From Glycine soja (lineage: Eukaryota; Streptophyta; Magnoliopsida; Fabales; Fabaceae), in assembly GCF_004193775.1 (NCBI RefSeq), contig NC_041006.1:30433102-30497101 (forward strand): DNA of 64,000 nucleotides, given 5' to 3'. Below, one piece after another: positions 24,801-35,257 of the stretch. A program made the translations under genes and the position numbers. The notes beneath the pieces were generated by a model. The model ran no database searches, was not told the DNA's origin, and worked only from the letters and a program-made list of their open reading frames with translations. Position 1 is the stretch's first letter. Each line of letters begins with the position of its first letter.

Positions 24801-26047
24801 TGATGCGTAAAATATGTTTGCACTAGGGCAAGTATACCCTACACAGTAGTAACAGTGGACTAAAAGTCCGAATATCGAACCTAAAGGACCATTTGTGTTC
24901 CCAAACAATTAATTTTATAAAACTAAGCAATTAAGGTTAAATTAAATAATTTATAGTTGTGGCCAATTACTCGATTTAATTAGTAAACAAGAATCAGAGA
25001 TAAAAGAGTTGATGTGAAAATAGTTATAATAAGCAGGCTAATTCTAATTCTAGGACTCCAAATATTGTTAATTGTTGGTATTCCCAAATTGAATTATTAA
25101 CCTTTGGTCATGGTTTAATAAAGCTTTTTGTCCAAATCAATACTCAATTGATCATAGAAATATCGCATTAGGTCAAATGATTAAGTTCACAACAAGGGTG
25201 ATCAATTAATTAATCTATCGGAATTTCTCATAACCATTTTGATCATGTAAGTTACGTAGAAGCAATATCTTCTTAGGTCAATCAATTACACACACTTGGT
25301 CATTGTTATGCAATAGATTAAGATTAAGAGTAATCAATTCCAAATTAACAATAAAGAATAAAGAAGAGATTTAATTGACTGGAAAACATTGAGGGTTTCA
25401 TTAAAATCAAAAAAGGGATACAAGAGTATGACTATATCACAATCCCAAACTAAGGAGACTACCTCTCATGACCATGGTAAAACCAAAAATCCCTATAAAA
25501 AAAACACATACATACTAAAAAGAGAATGAGAATTGGTCAGAATTTGTTCCAATTGTGATCTTTGTACTCCTCTGAATCTAAGAGACTCTTACATGACCTT
25601 CTCTCTTAGAACTCTCAAGAATGTAAATAGAACAAAAGACACTAAAAGATAGGCCCTCATTCCTTATTTATAATATTCTGTGGAGACCCTCATTCTATCT
25701 TTCCTTAATTAAAGAATATTATCTCTTAATCTTATCAATTAGGATCTAGATCTGGCATGTGATCCTTGCAATTTTTAAGTGATAGGTGACACGGACGGAC
25801 CACAAACATATAAAATTACTGCACCATATAAAATTACTGCAACATACAAAATTACCGTGATCGTGGTCTTCTGATACTTCAAAATTTTATGATTTTTAGC
25901 TCTTTTCCACATGAAACCTCTTAAGCACCTAACTTTCACAAACTTATACTAAATTATGAGTTTTGCCAAATAAAATATATCAAAATGTATGAATATGACA
26001 TGAATACTTACATCAAAATAAAGTCAAATTTGGGTTTATCATCAACA
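24801..26047 (-). mobile_element. Solo LTR (gypsy-type), minus orientation
   Basis: Starts TGATGCGTAAAATATG and ends GGGTTTATCA on the plus strand. On the minus strand TATAAATA lies near 25665-25672 and is followed by a transcript-like leader, so the LTR reads minus. The segment TAAAAGTCCGAATATCGAAC near its edge resembles the tail of the other gypsy LTR at 29770-31163 in inverted orientation. The flanks TCAGT and TCAAC agree in only 3 of 5 bases, so edges are approximate. It sits just upstream of the mudrA-like start codon. Confidence 0.65.
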
Positions 26048-26190
26048 ACGGTCAATATTGCATTGACAAAATAAACGATTCAGATTGTATAGAACTCTAT
26101 AATGGCACTGCTGGCTTGTCAAACATGATAACCATGGTTGTTAAATCACAATATAAAACATTGAATTTTACTTTCTTAAGAACTAAAAAT

Positions 26191-26350
26191 ACAACAAAAT
26201 CATGATTGTGTTGTAACGATTAAAACAACATAATCATGATTTTGTTGCTTAGTAGGGTGAAAATAAAATTACAAAACAAAATCATACTTTTGTTACATAT
26301 TTATTGGTGGAATCAAATAACATAACAAAATCATGATTTTGTTGTGTTAT
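26191..26350. repeat. Array of short palindromes near the right end of the old MULE
   Basis: The palindrome ACAAAATCATGATTTTGT, exact or with 1-3 changes, occurs four times, at about 26194, 26231, 26274 and 26324. It is 200-360 bp inside the right MULE end. The subterminal position suggests protein-binding sites, but this is inference. Confidence 0.65.
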
Positions 26351-26705
26351 TTGGGGGTAAAAAATTGCACAATGGAAGTGTACAATAAAAGTGTACATTC
26401 GTTGTTATTTTTATTTTTCACTCCCCAATTGCACAAAAGAAACATAATTCCGTTGTGCAATTTTTCAAGGGGCAATTTTGGAATATGGCTAAAGTGCACC
26501 CACATGGATAGTGCCATTAGAAAAAATGGTAGTGCCAATAGCAATACCCTTTGTATTATTTATTTGGTTTAAATTATCACATATTTAAGATGTGTATTTG
26601 AAACCATTGGTTAAGTTTGAACAACCTTATCAATTGATTGATGCATTCGGTGATATAGTATTACTATGGATAAAAATACATTTTCATTTGTCGGTGTACT
26701 TTTGA

Positions 26706-26887
26706 TAAGACTGATTTTAGTTCCTAAACTTCAACTCTAATCAATTTGATATGTAAATATTACAAAAGAAATATATAGTATTTGTCCCTCTTTGGTATTA
26801 ATGTCGTTTGTGAGGAGAGATGAAAATTATAAAATTCAGACATCAAATTAATTAAAGTTAAAACTTAGGAACTAAAATCAATTTTCA
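26706..26887. repeat. Small MITE with ~45-bp inverted ends
   Basis: GATTTTAGTTCCTAAACTTC on the left matches the reverse complement of the right end (GATTTTAGTTCCTAAGTTTT), and the match continues to TAATTAATTTGAT. The ~90-bp centre is non-coding. Confidence 0.7.
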
Positions 26888-27590
26888 CTCGAAACTGAAA
26901 ACATATTTTACTAATTTATTAATAATTATCAATTTAGCTTTGAATTAAAAACAAAAGTTATTATTATGTTTGTTCTGACCAATGGATGTCGCCAGAGGCT
27001 AGGTATACTAATCAATATTATCGTTAAAAGGATTGGTAAATGATAAATATTTGATCAAATTAGTGGGTATATAGTATACTTAAATAAATATTCTCAATGG
27101 TCATATAATATTTGTCTGTTAATTTTTTTTTACTTTAGAATTAAAGTGTTAAATATATTTTTTAAAATATTAAATATATACTCATTTAAAATAATTAAAA
27201 AGAAAATATTATGAAAAGATACAAGTTACTGACCTATTCAAAATTAGATTGACTATCCTAATTAATTAATAAGGAGTGTTTTTTTTATAACTTTAATAGC
27301 GAGTGATTTGATGCCAATGGATAATCAGTGATCATATCTATTTCTGACTTCTTATGTTATCTCTATCTATATAAGAGTGGCCAACACCATGAAGCCAAAA
27401 CAAGATTTCAATAATTAATTAAGCTCTTTCGATCAGTTTCTTAGCTGGGCCAATATGGTCACAAGTCAGAAAAGCTCTTTGATCTATCTAATTTCTTGAA
27501 TATCATGTTTCCAGATTTTCATTAATTTTAATTTGTCATATTTTTATTAATTACTTCAATTCCTTCAGTATTCTTTTTTTTTTTCTTTGA
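26888..27590. other. Intergenic, no gene seen
   Basis: AT-rich sequence with no supported gene or repeat. Confidence 0.4.
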
Positions 27591-28029
27591 GCCCATTGAC
27601 ACGTAGAGACCAATGTGGTCATCTGCACCCTTCCCGGAGATGTCAGCGTCTTCCGGCCGAGACCGCGAAAAAGTCTCACTTCTGCTGTCGTGGCTCGAGA
27701 ATCTGATAGCATGCGGAGACACTTTACGATTATCTGCACCTTTGTCATCCAGAGACAACAAGTTCGATGACACGCGGAGACAACATATGGTTGCCCGCAC
27801 CCTTCCTGTCCAAAGACTATTGAAGTCCCTTTTATCATCTGGAGACGAACAAGTTCGATGATATCCGGGATGATGATGGTCGGTCATTTCTAATCATTTT
27901 GAAGATTTTTGCAGGTTTACCTTTGTCATCCAGAGACGTTCAAGTCCAATGACGCGCAAGGCTCTTCTCTGTTAACCAGAGACGATCAAGTTAGGTAGCA
28001 TGTAGAGACGTCCTATACGGTAATCCGCA

Positions 28030-28290
28030 CACATTTCAAAGACAAAAATGTCTTCAGTCATTGCATGCCTTCAAAGGCGACAATGACCCTCACACATTTC
28101 GAAGACAAAAATGTCTTCAGTCATTACATGCCTTCAAAGGCGACAATGACCCTCATTTACATTTTGAAGACGACAATGTCTTCAGTCATTGCATGCCTTC
28201 AAAGGTGACAATGTCCTCATCTACATTTCGAAGACGACAATGTCTTCAGTCATTGCATGCCTTCAAAAGGCGACAATGTCTTCACCTCAA
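28030..28290 (+). repeat. ~62-bp tandem repeat, about four copies
   Basis: Each unit contains a 20-bp core, AATGTCTTCAGTCATTGCAT, then GCCTTCAAAGG and CGACAATG. The array lies in the non-coding tail before the gypsy 3' LTR. The frame at 28061-28357 is made by this array. Confidence 0.85.
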
Positions 28291-28639
28291 AAACTTCAAT
28301 ATCTTTTTCCCTGTGCTTCGTAGGACTCGACGTCCTTTGTTTGTATGCTTTTTTTAAAAAAATAAAAAATAAAGAAAGAGAGTGAAAATGAAAATGAATT
28401 AAACGAGAAAAGAAGGAATTTCAATGTCTTCATGCCTTCACGGATTCTACTGCTTGGATTTGTGCTAGTGGCCAGTCGGGTAAAGATTCAACTCGAACGA
28501 AATTAGTGTCTTATCTTTACTTCCCTTTTATATCCAATAAAAGATAAGTAAAGAGGGACAACTGTCAAACCCTAATTTCATTCGGGGATACTTGCGATCG
28601 ACTTTCGAACCTTGTCTACTTCCTTCGAAACCTTCAAAA

Positions 28640-28793
28640 ACAGCATTGTTGCCTAATTCGTAAAGTTTCGCAACATTTTGAAAGTCAAAACAAGCATTGT
28701 TGCGTAATTCGTAAAGTTTCACAACATTCCAGAAATAAAAAACAAGCATTGTTGTGGAACCCGAAAAGTTTCGGGACGTTTCAGAAAGAAAAT
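28640..28793 (+). repeat. ~51-bp tandem repeat, three copies
   Basis: Three successive units begin CAGCATTGTTG / CAAGCATTGTTG. Each contains GTAAAGTTTC or AAAAGTTTC and then CAACAT or GACGT. The array lies inside the gypsy LTR. Confidence 0.8.
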
Positions 28794-29769
28794 AGCCAAA
28801 AACACAAAAGTGGGGTGAACTTATCAACACACGAGGGGTGCACCCAGGAAACTTCATCTAGAACATTCTAGAAGGGGGTGAGCTTATCAATTACGGGGTG
28901 CATTCAGGAATCTTCCTCAAGAAGCCTCTGGGCGGCAACCACCTCCATTTTGTTAAAAAATGGCATCCAGGGCTTTCGTAATGCTTCCGTAAAATTTCTA
29001 AAAACCTTTGGTTAGCATATTTCACTTAATATTGGTGAAAGGGAAGAGAAAAAAGAGAAAAATCAAGTCTGAAACGCTTCTGTAAGGCTTCCGTAATTTT
29101 TCCATAAAGTACGTAAAGGGGGGTGAACTTAGTAATTGGGGTGCACTCATAAATCTTCCTCAAGAAGTCTCTGGGCGGCAAGCACCTCCCTTTTTCCCTA
29201 TAAATAGGGGAGGGGGGCTGTTTCAAAAATGTTCATGACCCCTAGGCTATGCAATACGACTATTTTGGGTGAAAAAACACGTTTCCGTGAAGAAAAATCG
29301 AGTTGAAGTGCTTTCGAGACGTTTTCGTGAGCAAATCTGTGAAGATTTTCCGCCGTTCTTCGTCTGTTCTTCATTCTTCAAAGTGTTCGAATCCGAGACT
29401 TTCAATTCGTTTCTTGTTTTGTTTGCTTTCATCTTCATCTCGTTCACTTTCGATTTTCTTTTCTTCCATTTTTAACAAGCTTATTATCGTGTATTTAAGA
29501 CGTTATCTTGCCTAATAATTGATAAAATAAATTTCAACCGATCATTTATGTTGTAATATCGTTTAATCACTGTTAAAATAAAATCCAACCGATCGTTCAC
29601 GTTGTACCTTCGGTTAAATAAAAAAAGTAAAATAATAATAAAATAATCAAAATATCTTAAAAAAAATAATTAAAATATCTTCAAAAAAAATAATAAAATA
29701 ATCAAAATATCTAGAAAAAATAATAATATAATAATAAAAAAATCAATCGGGCGTTTTTTTTTAAGTTTC

Positions 29770-31163
29770 TGATAACTGCTAAATAATTGTATTTTGATAA
29801 TAGAAAATAAGGTAAAATTGTCTTTAAAAATAATTATTTAACAGTTATTTGCGCTTAAATATTAAAGAATTGATGTTTTGTTGAATTTTGGCTACAGATA
29901 TAAAAACTAGAGGTGTAACAAGCAAAAATGCCAGAAAAATTGAAGAAAAGAAGAAAATCTGAAGCAGGCCCATTCCAATACGCGCTAAGCCCATGATCCA
30001 ACAGAAGCGCGCGCTAAGCCTGCAACACGCGCGCTAAGCCCGCGATCTAATAGAAGCGCGCGCTAAGCCTGCAACACGCGCGCTAAGCCCGCGATCTAAC
30101 AGAAGCAGGCGCTAAGCCTGCAACATGCGCGCTAAGCGCGCGATCTACACGAGCTGAGCGAGGGGGTGTCACGCTGAGCGCGCCTACGAAGGCCCAAAGC
30201 CCACTTCAATAGCTATAAATAGAGAGCAAGTCCAAGGGAAACAAACAGCACTTCAGGAGAGGGGTTTCATTTACTCCCTTTCTTTCTTTCACCCCTCCTC
30301 ATTGTAAAGCCCTCAATGGCCATGAGTGGCCAAACCCCCTTAGTTAGGGTCTGGCAGGCTTAGAAGCCAATGTGATGTATGATGTACTCTTCACTATTTA
30401 TCAATGCAATACCAGGTTTTTCTTTCCTATTTTCTTTTCTGTTTTTATCTTGCATACTCATCTTTATACTCTGTTAGGAGTTAGATGCTCGGGAGAGGGT
30501 AACTTCTAAATAAGATTTAAAGAAGATATGCATGCATTAGTTTTAGGGGTTAGACGCTCGGGAGAGGATAACTTCTAATAGAACAAGAAGAAAAGATATC
30601 ATAATAAAATCATTGCTAGGCATAGAGTGATTGCATTATGCCCATGCGTCAAAGCAAACATCTAGAATTAGAACTTCATGCATTTTATCTATTGAGTCTT
30701 TGCAAAGGCATTTGGGGGATAGATAGGTAAAATAGGCTTGTCATCGTGAGGCATCAGGGGCAAGTAAATGAATAGATGTGGGTGGGATAAAATCACCTGA
30801 ATTGGTAAAGAAAAAATCATAAACTCATACATTCTAGGCAGACTAGGCAAGTTAGTTCCCAACATTATCTTATCTTGACTTTATCTTTATCTTTTATCTA
30901 AATCTTTTATCTTTCATCTTTTTCTTTATCTTTTAATTTTATCTTTAATTCTTTTATCTTCTAATTTTATCTTTAAATCTTTTATCTTTTCTTTACCTTA
31001 TCTTCTATCTTTCTTTATCTTTTATTTTAAATTTCTTATCTCTTGCTTTTAAATTGGATTTGCATTAATCTAAGTACAAACAAAGTCCCTGTGGATTCGA
31101 CACTCGGACTTCCGAGTAATTTACTACTTGTGACGATTTGGTGCACTTGCCAACGAGTTAACA
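29770..31163 (+). mobile_element. Solo LTR with perfect 5-bp TSD inside the gypsy LTR
   Basis: The 1394-bp segment starts TGATAACTGC and ends GAGTTAACA. It is flanked by GTTTC at 29765-29769 and GTTTC at 31164-31168. TATAAATA at 30214-30221 gives plus orientation. The tail carries GATTCGACACTCGGACTTCC, a block common at the 3' end of legume gypsy LTRs. There is no coding content. It is younger than the LTR it interrupts. Confidence 0.88.
29971..30165 (+). repeat. 49-bp GC-rich tandem repeat in the solo LTR
   Basis: Units built from two halves, GCGCGCTAAGCCTGCAACAC and GCGCGCTAAGCCCGCGATCT, alternate for about three and a half copies. The GC content is far above the surroundings. The region lies just upstream of the LTR TATA box. 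Confidence 0.85.
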
Positions 31164-31429
31164 GTTTCCTTGAATGAATTGACTAATAATCAAAGTGAAA
31201 CTAAGGCTAAAATCAACTCACAAACCAAGTTTTGTTTGCAAAAGTCACTCAAAACCGTTTTAAGGTCCAACGCCTTAAAACGGTCCTCTTTACTTTTATT
31301 GGTTAAAATGGACCATTCGAAGCATAAAATCAACACATAACGTTACCGCTTTTGCAAGAACTACGTAGGTCTGATTTCCTCATCGCAATTGAAGATACAT
31401 AAGAGCAAAAGTCCCGCTTTTGTCGACCA

Positions 31430-31620
31430 CCCCAAGAGATCATTAATTGTCCAACGCCTTAACATTTCTCTCCTTTCAAAAACCAAGAGATCATTAATGA
31501 TCCAACGCCTTAACGTTTCTCTCCTTTCAAAACCAAGAGATCGTTAATGGTCTAATGCCTTAATGTTTCTCTGCTTTCAAAAGAATCAAAAGATTGTTTA
31601 ATGGTCCAACGCCTTAAACG
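31430..31620 (+). repeat. ~50-bp tandem repeat, about four copies
   Basis: Units of the type CAAGAGATCATTAATGATCC then AACGCCTTAACGTTTCTCTC recur at roughly 50-bp steps within the gypsy LTR. Confidence 0.8.
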
Positions 31621-32084
31621 ACTTTTGTTCGGTTAAAATTGATCTTGCGGAAAAAGATCAAAATAACTTAACCAACGTTTAGTTCTGAAAGAACTACGTA
31701 AGTCTGATTTCCTCATCGCAATTGAGGAATACGTAGGAGCGAGGGAAACACCCTTGTCGACAACAAAAAGATAAAAAAAATACAAAAAGGCCCCTAAAAA
31801 GCTAAAAAACATAAAAAGGGAAAAATACATAATTTTGAAGTCATATTTGCACACTTGATTGAAGGTTGTTGTCCCTTGTGACGGACGCGTGGGGTGCTAA
31901 TACCTTCCCCGTGCGTAAAAACAACTCCCGAACCTTTCACAATTAAAGTTCACAGACCACACGTTCCGGTTTTTCTAACGTTTTCCTCGAATAAACGTTG
32001 GTGGCGACTCCGCGCATTTTCCTCCCATGGAAGACACACCTGTGAGCCCCGCGTCGCCCTCCCGTCGAAGGGTAGGTTGCAATA

Positions 32085-33172
32085 GAGTGCTTCAAGTCTT
32101 ACAAGAAATTGGTGGAAAAGGAAGCAGAGGCATCCATCAAATGCTTGCGGATAGACAGAGAAGGAGAGTTTAACTCTCTCAATTTCAAATCATTTTGTGA
32201 AGAAGAAGGAATAAAGAGGCAGCTTACCACTGCATATACATCGCACCAAAACGGAGTAGCAAAATGCAAAAATAGAACAGCTATGAATATGGTGTGCTGC
32301 ATGTTCTCTGCAAAAAAGGTTTCGAAACCTTTTTGGACTGAAGCTGTAAACTGGACGTTCTACTTGTTGAATCGATGTCCAATGCTTGTTGTTAAGAACG
32401 TCACTCCTCAAGAAGCTTGGAGCGGAGTTAAGCCTTTAGTAGAACACCTTCGAGTTTGGGACTGTCTAGCACACGTGCACATACCAGAGGCAAAACGAGG
32501 TAAACTTGATGATAAAAGTTTTCCTTGTATTTTGTTCGATATGAGTGATGAGTCAAAGGGTTATCGTCTCTTTGACCCTAAGACAAAGAGAATTGTAGTT
32601 AGTAAGGATGTCATGTTTGAGGAAGAGAAGAGTTGGAATTAGGGTCCAAATTATAAAGAACAAATAAAAGCAGAGTTGGTTTGGGGTGATGATGATTTCA
32701 GTAGTGATAAAAGTGAGGGAGAGCATAGAGATAAGGGTAATAGTGATAGGTTTATGGAAGACATGGAGTTTGATAGTGAGGGTGAGAATGATGGAATATG
32801 TGATTCAAGGGAGAGAAATGAGGCAGCCGACTTGGATAGGAGAATATGTGAGTGGTGAGGGGTTGAATGAAGAAAAAGAAGTAGAGGCCTACATGGTGCA
32901 AAGATGTTGTAGGTGACGATCCAACTCAGTTTGAGGAAGCTGTGAAGCATGAGAAATGGAGAAAGGCTATGGATAGTGAAATCAACTCAATTGAAAAGAA
33001 TCAGACTTAGGAGCTCATGGATATGCCAACTGGAGCAAAAACAATTGGATTTAGATGGATTTTCAAGACAAAATTGAATGAGCTAGGTGAAATTGATAAG
33101 TATAAAGCACGATCGGTGGCTAAGGGGTACTCTCAACAACATGGAATCGATTTTACCGAAGTTTTGACAAAT
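32085..33172 (+). pseudogene. Copia integrase and RT fragment
   Basis: The frame enters mid-integrase (ECFKSYKKLVEKEAEASIK) immediately after the gypsy LTR. It continues through IDREGEFNSLNFKSFC, GVKPLVEHLRVWDCLAHVHI and KGYRLFDPKTKRIVVSKDVM to a stop at 32640. The catalytic-Glu block reads NGVAKCKNRT where copia integrases have NGVAERKNRT, so the third DDE residue is Lys here. After a linker with shifted frames, the RT start is seen (HEKWRKAMDSEINSIEKNQT, a stop, then FRWIFKTKLNELGEIDKYKA) up to about 33172, where similarity ends. There is no YVDD box, RNase H or LTR, so this is a dead fragment. Confidence 0.85.
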
Positions 33173-33239
33173 GATAAATACAATTATATTTTGTTACATA
33201 TGCCAATTTATATCGTTCAACTATTGATCTATTGACAAA

Positions 33240-33529
33240 GTAACCCATCAACCAATTAGCTTGATCGAATTAATGATCATTTTGATTTTTATAAACATTG
33301 TATAAATATATTTTTATTTTTTTATACTTTTTAGTATGAATGAAGGACAACTATCACTGTTAGGTCAGTTGTAACATTATTTTCCATTGCTTTTGAAATT
33401 TGTGTCATTCATGCTCATCTATAAATCAATATATGTTAATATTTGTAAAAAAAATAATAATGTAGCATTTTATATTGGATCAATGAAATGAAATAGAGAT
33501 GATCTCTTTTTTATTTTTTATTTTTTAAG

Positions 33530-33579
<50 letters not shown>

Positions 33580-34536
33580 CATTTATTTCTTTTCATTCTT
33601 TTTTTTTTCAATATTATCATAATTGGATCGATCACTCAAGAAGTGAAAACATTAGTTCAAAGTTTAATGGTTAAATTAGGATCAAATATGTTTCAATAAA
33701 ATACTATTTTTTTAAAAATTGTATAATATATTAAACAATATTAAAAAAATAACATAATACACATAAAGTTATAATGTTAAAAAAAATTCACTTAAAAGTG
33801 TATAAGTCATAACATATAACTAAAGTCATACATAAAAAGCAAATGTAATATATCATAATATTTAAGTTTGACAATAACAAATAAAATCTATTAGCAACTC
33901 CCAGTTTAAATTCAATACTAACAAATAAACTCAATTAGCAAAATAAAAAAAAATCGTCAAACCGTCAAAACCGATCCAATCGCCGATTTTTAGTGGTTTT
34001 GCTTATTCTTGATTGATTTCTCCTATTCATGATTAATTCAATTGCATACCAATTTTTAGATATAAATTGACCAAATAGGTCACACAAATTTTTAGATTTA
34101 AATTGACCAAATAGGTCACTCGTTTTCGATTGAATCGGGCGATCCCGTCCAATTCTGACAACCATGCTATTCATTCATGCAAATCGAGAGAAATTCTTAT
34201 ACTTCACTGTTTCTCCTTTATTTCTTTCTATCGTTATATTTCTTCTTAATTATTTCTTCTATGTTTCATTCCAAATTTAAATAAATTTGGAGTCACCGAC
34301 TCACCGTGCGTTCCACCCTCTTATTTCGAATCGATTATTATGGTGTTGTCACATTTCTTTATTCAATTAATTATAACTCCTGATTTTAACCCATACCACA
34401 TAGTTAGATCAATGTATAGAACAGTTCGCCTTAAACTTTATGAAATACTATATCATCATATAATCAAGGTTAAATGATCACGTTGATATAAATGTCTAAA
34501 TCGATAATAATTTAGTAAAGAAAAAATGAGAATTCT
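33240..34536. other. Intergenic, no gene seen
   Basis: AT-rich. A ~35-bp near-duplicate (TTTTTAGATATAAATTGACC / TTTTTAGATTTAAATTGACC, each followed by AAATAGGTCAC) lies at 34051-34120. Confidence 0.45.
33530..33576. repeat. (TA)n microsatellite
   Basis: About 23 perfect TA units. Confidence 0.95.
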
Positions 34537-34537
34537 A

Positions 34538-34863
34538 CTTCCTCCATTTTATAATAATCATCATGTAAAAAAATTATTTTAAAATAATTTTTATTTTAAT
34601 TTTTAATGTAATATTAATTACTCTCTTAGCCCTTCTTGTGTAAAAGGTTAGTGGTATTAATATATTTTTCTTTGCTTTTAAAAAAATTATTAATTACTCT
34701 TTTTCACTTATATAACTTATAATATGAACAACAAAAATTAAAAAAAATAATAAATGATAATAGGCTTAATTTTGTAAAATTGTATTCTTTTTTATTAATT
34801 TATTAATTTTTTTTTATCTATGTAAAACAATCAAAAACAACAATTATAATAAAACGAAGGAAA
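34538..34863. mobile_element. Stowaway-like MITE
   Basis: The 326-bp segment is flanked by TA on both sides. The left end CTTCCTCCATTTTATAATAA matches the reverse complement of the right end, TTTCCTTCGTTTTATTATAA. The ends and the TA duplication fit the Tc1/mariner-related Stowaway group. It has no coding content. Confidence 0.75.
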
Positions 34864-35257
34864 TAATTTAGTCTTTAAACTTGTAAAAAGTATAATAAAT
34901 ATTTCTTGTTGACAATTTAATATCAAATTATTCCTAAAAAATTTAACTTATTATTAAATTAATTCTTAAAAATTACATTTAAATGACAAAATTATCATAA
35001 TTTTTACAATTTTGGACACTAAATTGGAATATAATTATTTTTTTCATGAATTAAATTATCATCAATTTACACGTGAAAAGTAAAATCATTATTTACCCTA
35101 TAATTAATCATAGATCCACGGCGGTATCTTATCATAAATATTTACAATTGATCTGCAAATATCATCTCACATCAAGTGGTATGCAATTTTAAGGCGATAT
35201 CGAGAATCATATGTAGAGTGCTTATTTCTTGAGGAATAAATAACTATGGCTTGTTAA

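Larger units (their letters stand above)
18624..26549. mobile_element. Decayed PMD-type Mutator-like element (MULE)
   Basis: The left end GGGGACTGCTATTCCCACTA and the reverse complement of the right end GGGTATTGCTATTGGCACTA match. They are flanked by 9-bp repeats TTTGTATCA (18615-18623) and TTTGTATTA (26550-26558), 8 of 9 identical. A 9-bp target duplication is the Mutator signature. Inside are a plus-strand plant-mobile-domain pseudogene and a minus-strand mudrA-N-terminus-like pseudogene. No transposase catalytic domain remains. Three solo LTRs lie within it, two nested in one another. Degeneration of the frames marks it as older than the MULE at 45972. Confidence 0.82.
27600..32084 (+). 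mobile_element. Ty3/gypsy 3' end: internal tail plus 3' LTR
   Basis: Non-coding GC-richer sequence (27600-28540) full of short repeats is followed by a purine tract (AAAGATAAGTAAAGAGGGAC, 28542-28561). An LTR then begins TGTCAAACCC at 28563. The LTR has a TATA box TATAAATA at 29199-29206 and several internal repeats. It ends around 32084 after GGTTGGTGGCGACTCC-type sequence and the GGTAGGTTGC tail I associate with legume Tat/Ogre-like LTRs. The LTR is interrupted by a solo LTR at 29770-31163. Without it the LTR is about 2.1 kb. The gag-pol part is absent; what removed it is not visible. A Copia fragment abuts the LTR end exactly. Confidence 0.72.

Noticed and set aside
27528..27887. Frames of 80-119 codons on both strands
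   Set aside because: Non-coding tail of a gypsy element. The frames oppose each other and match no family I know.
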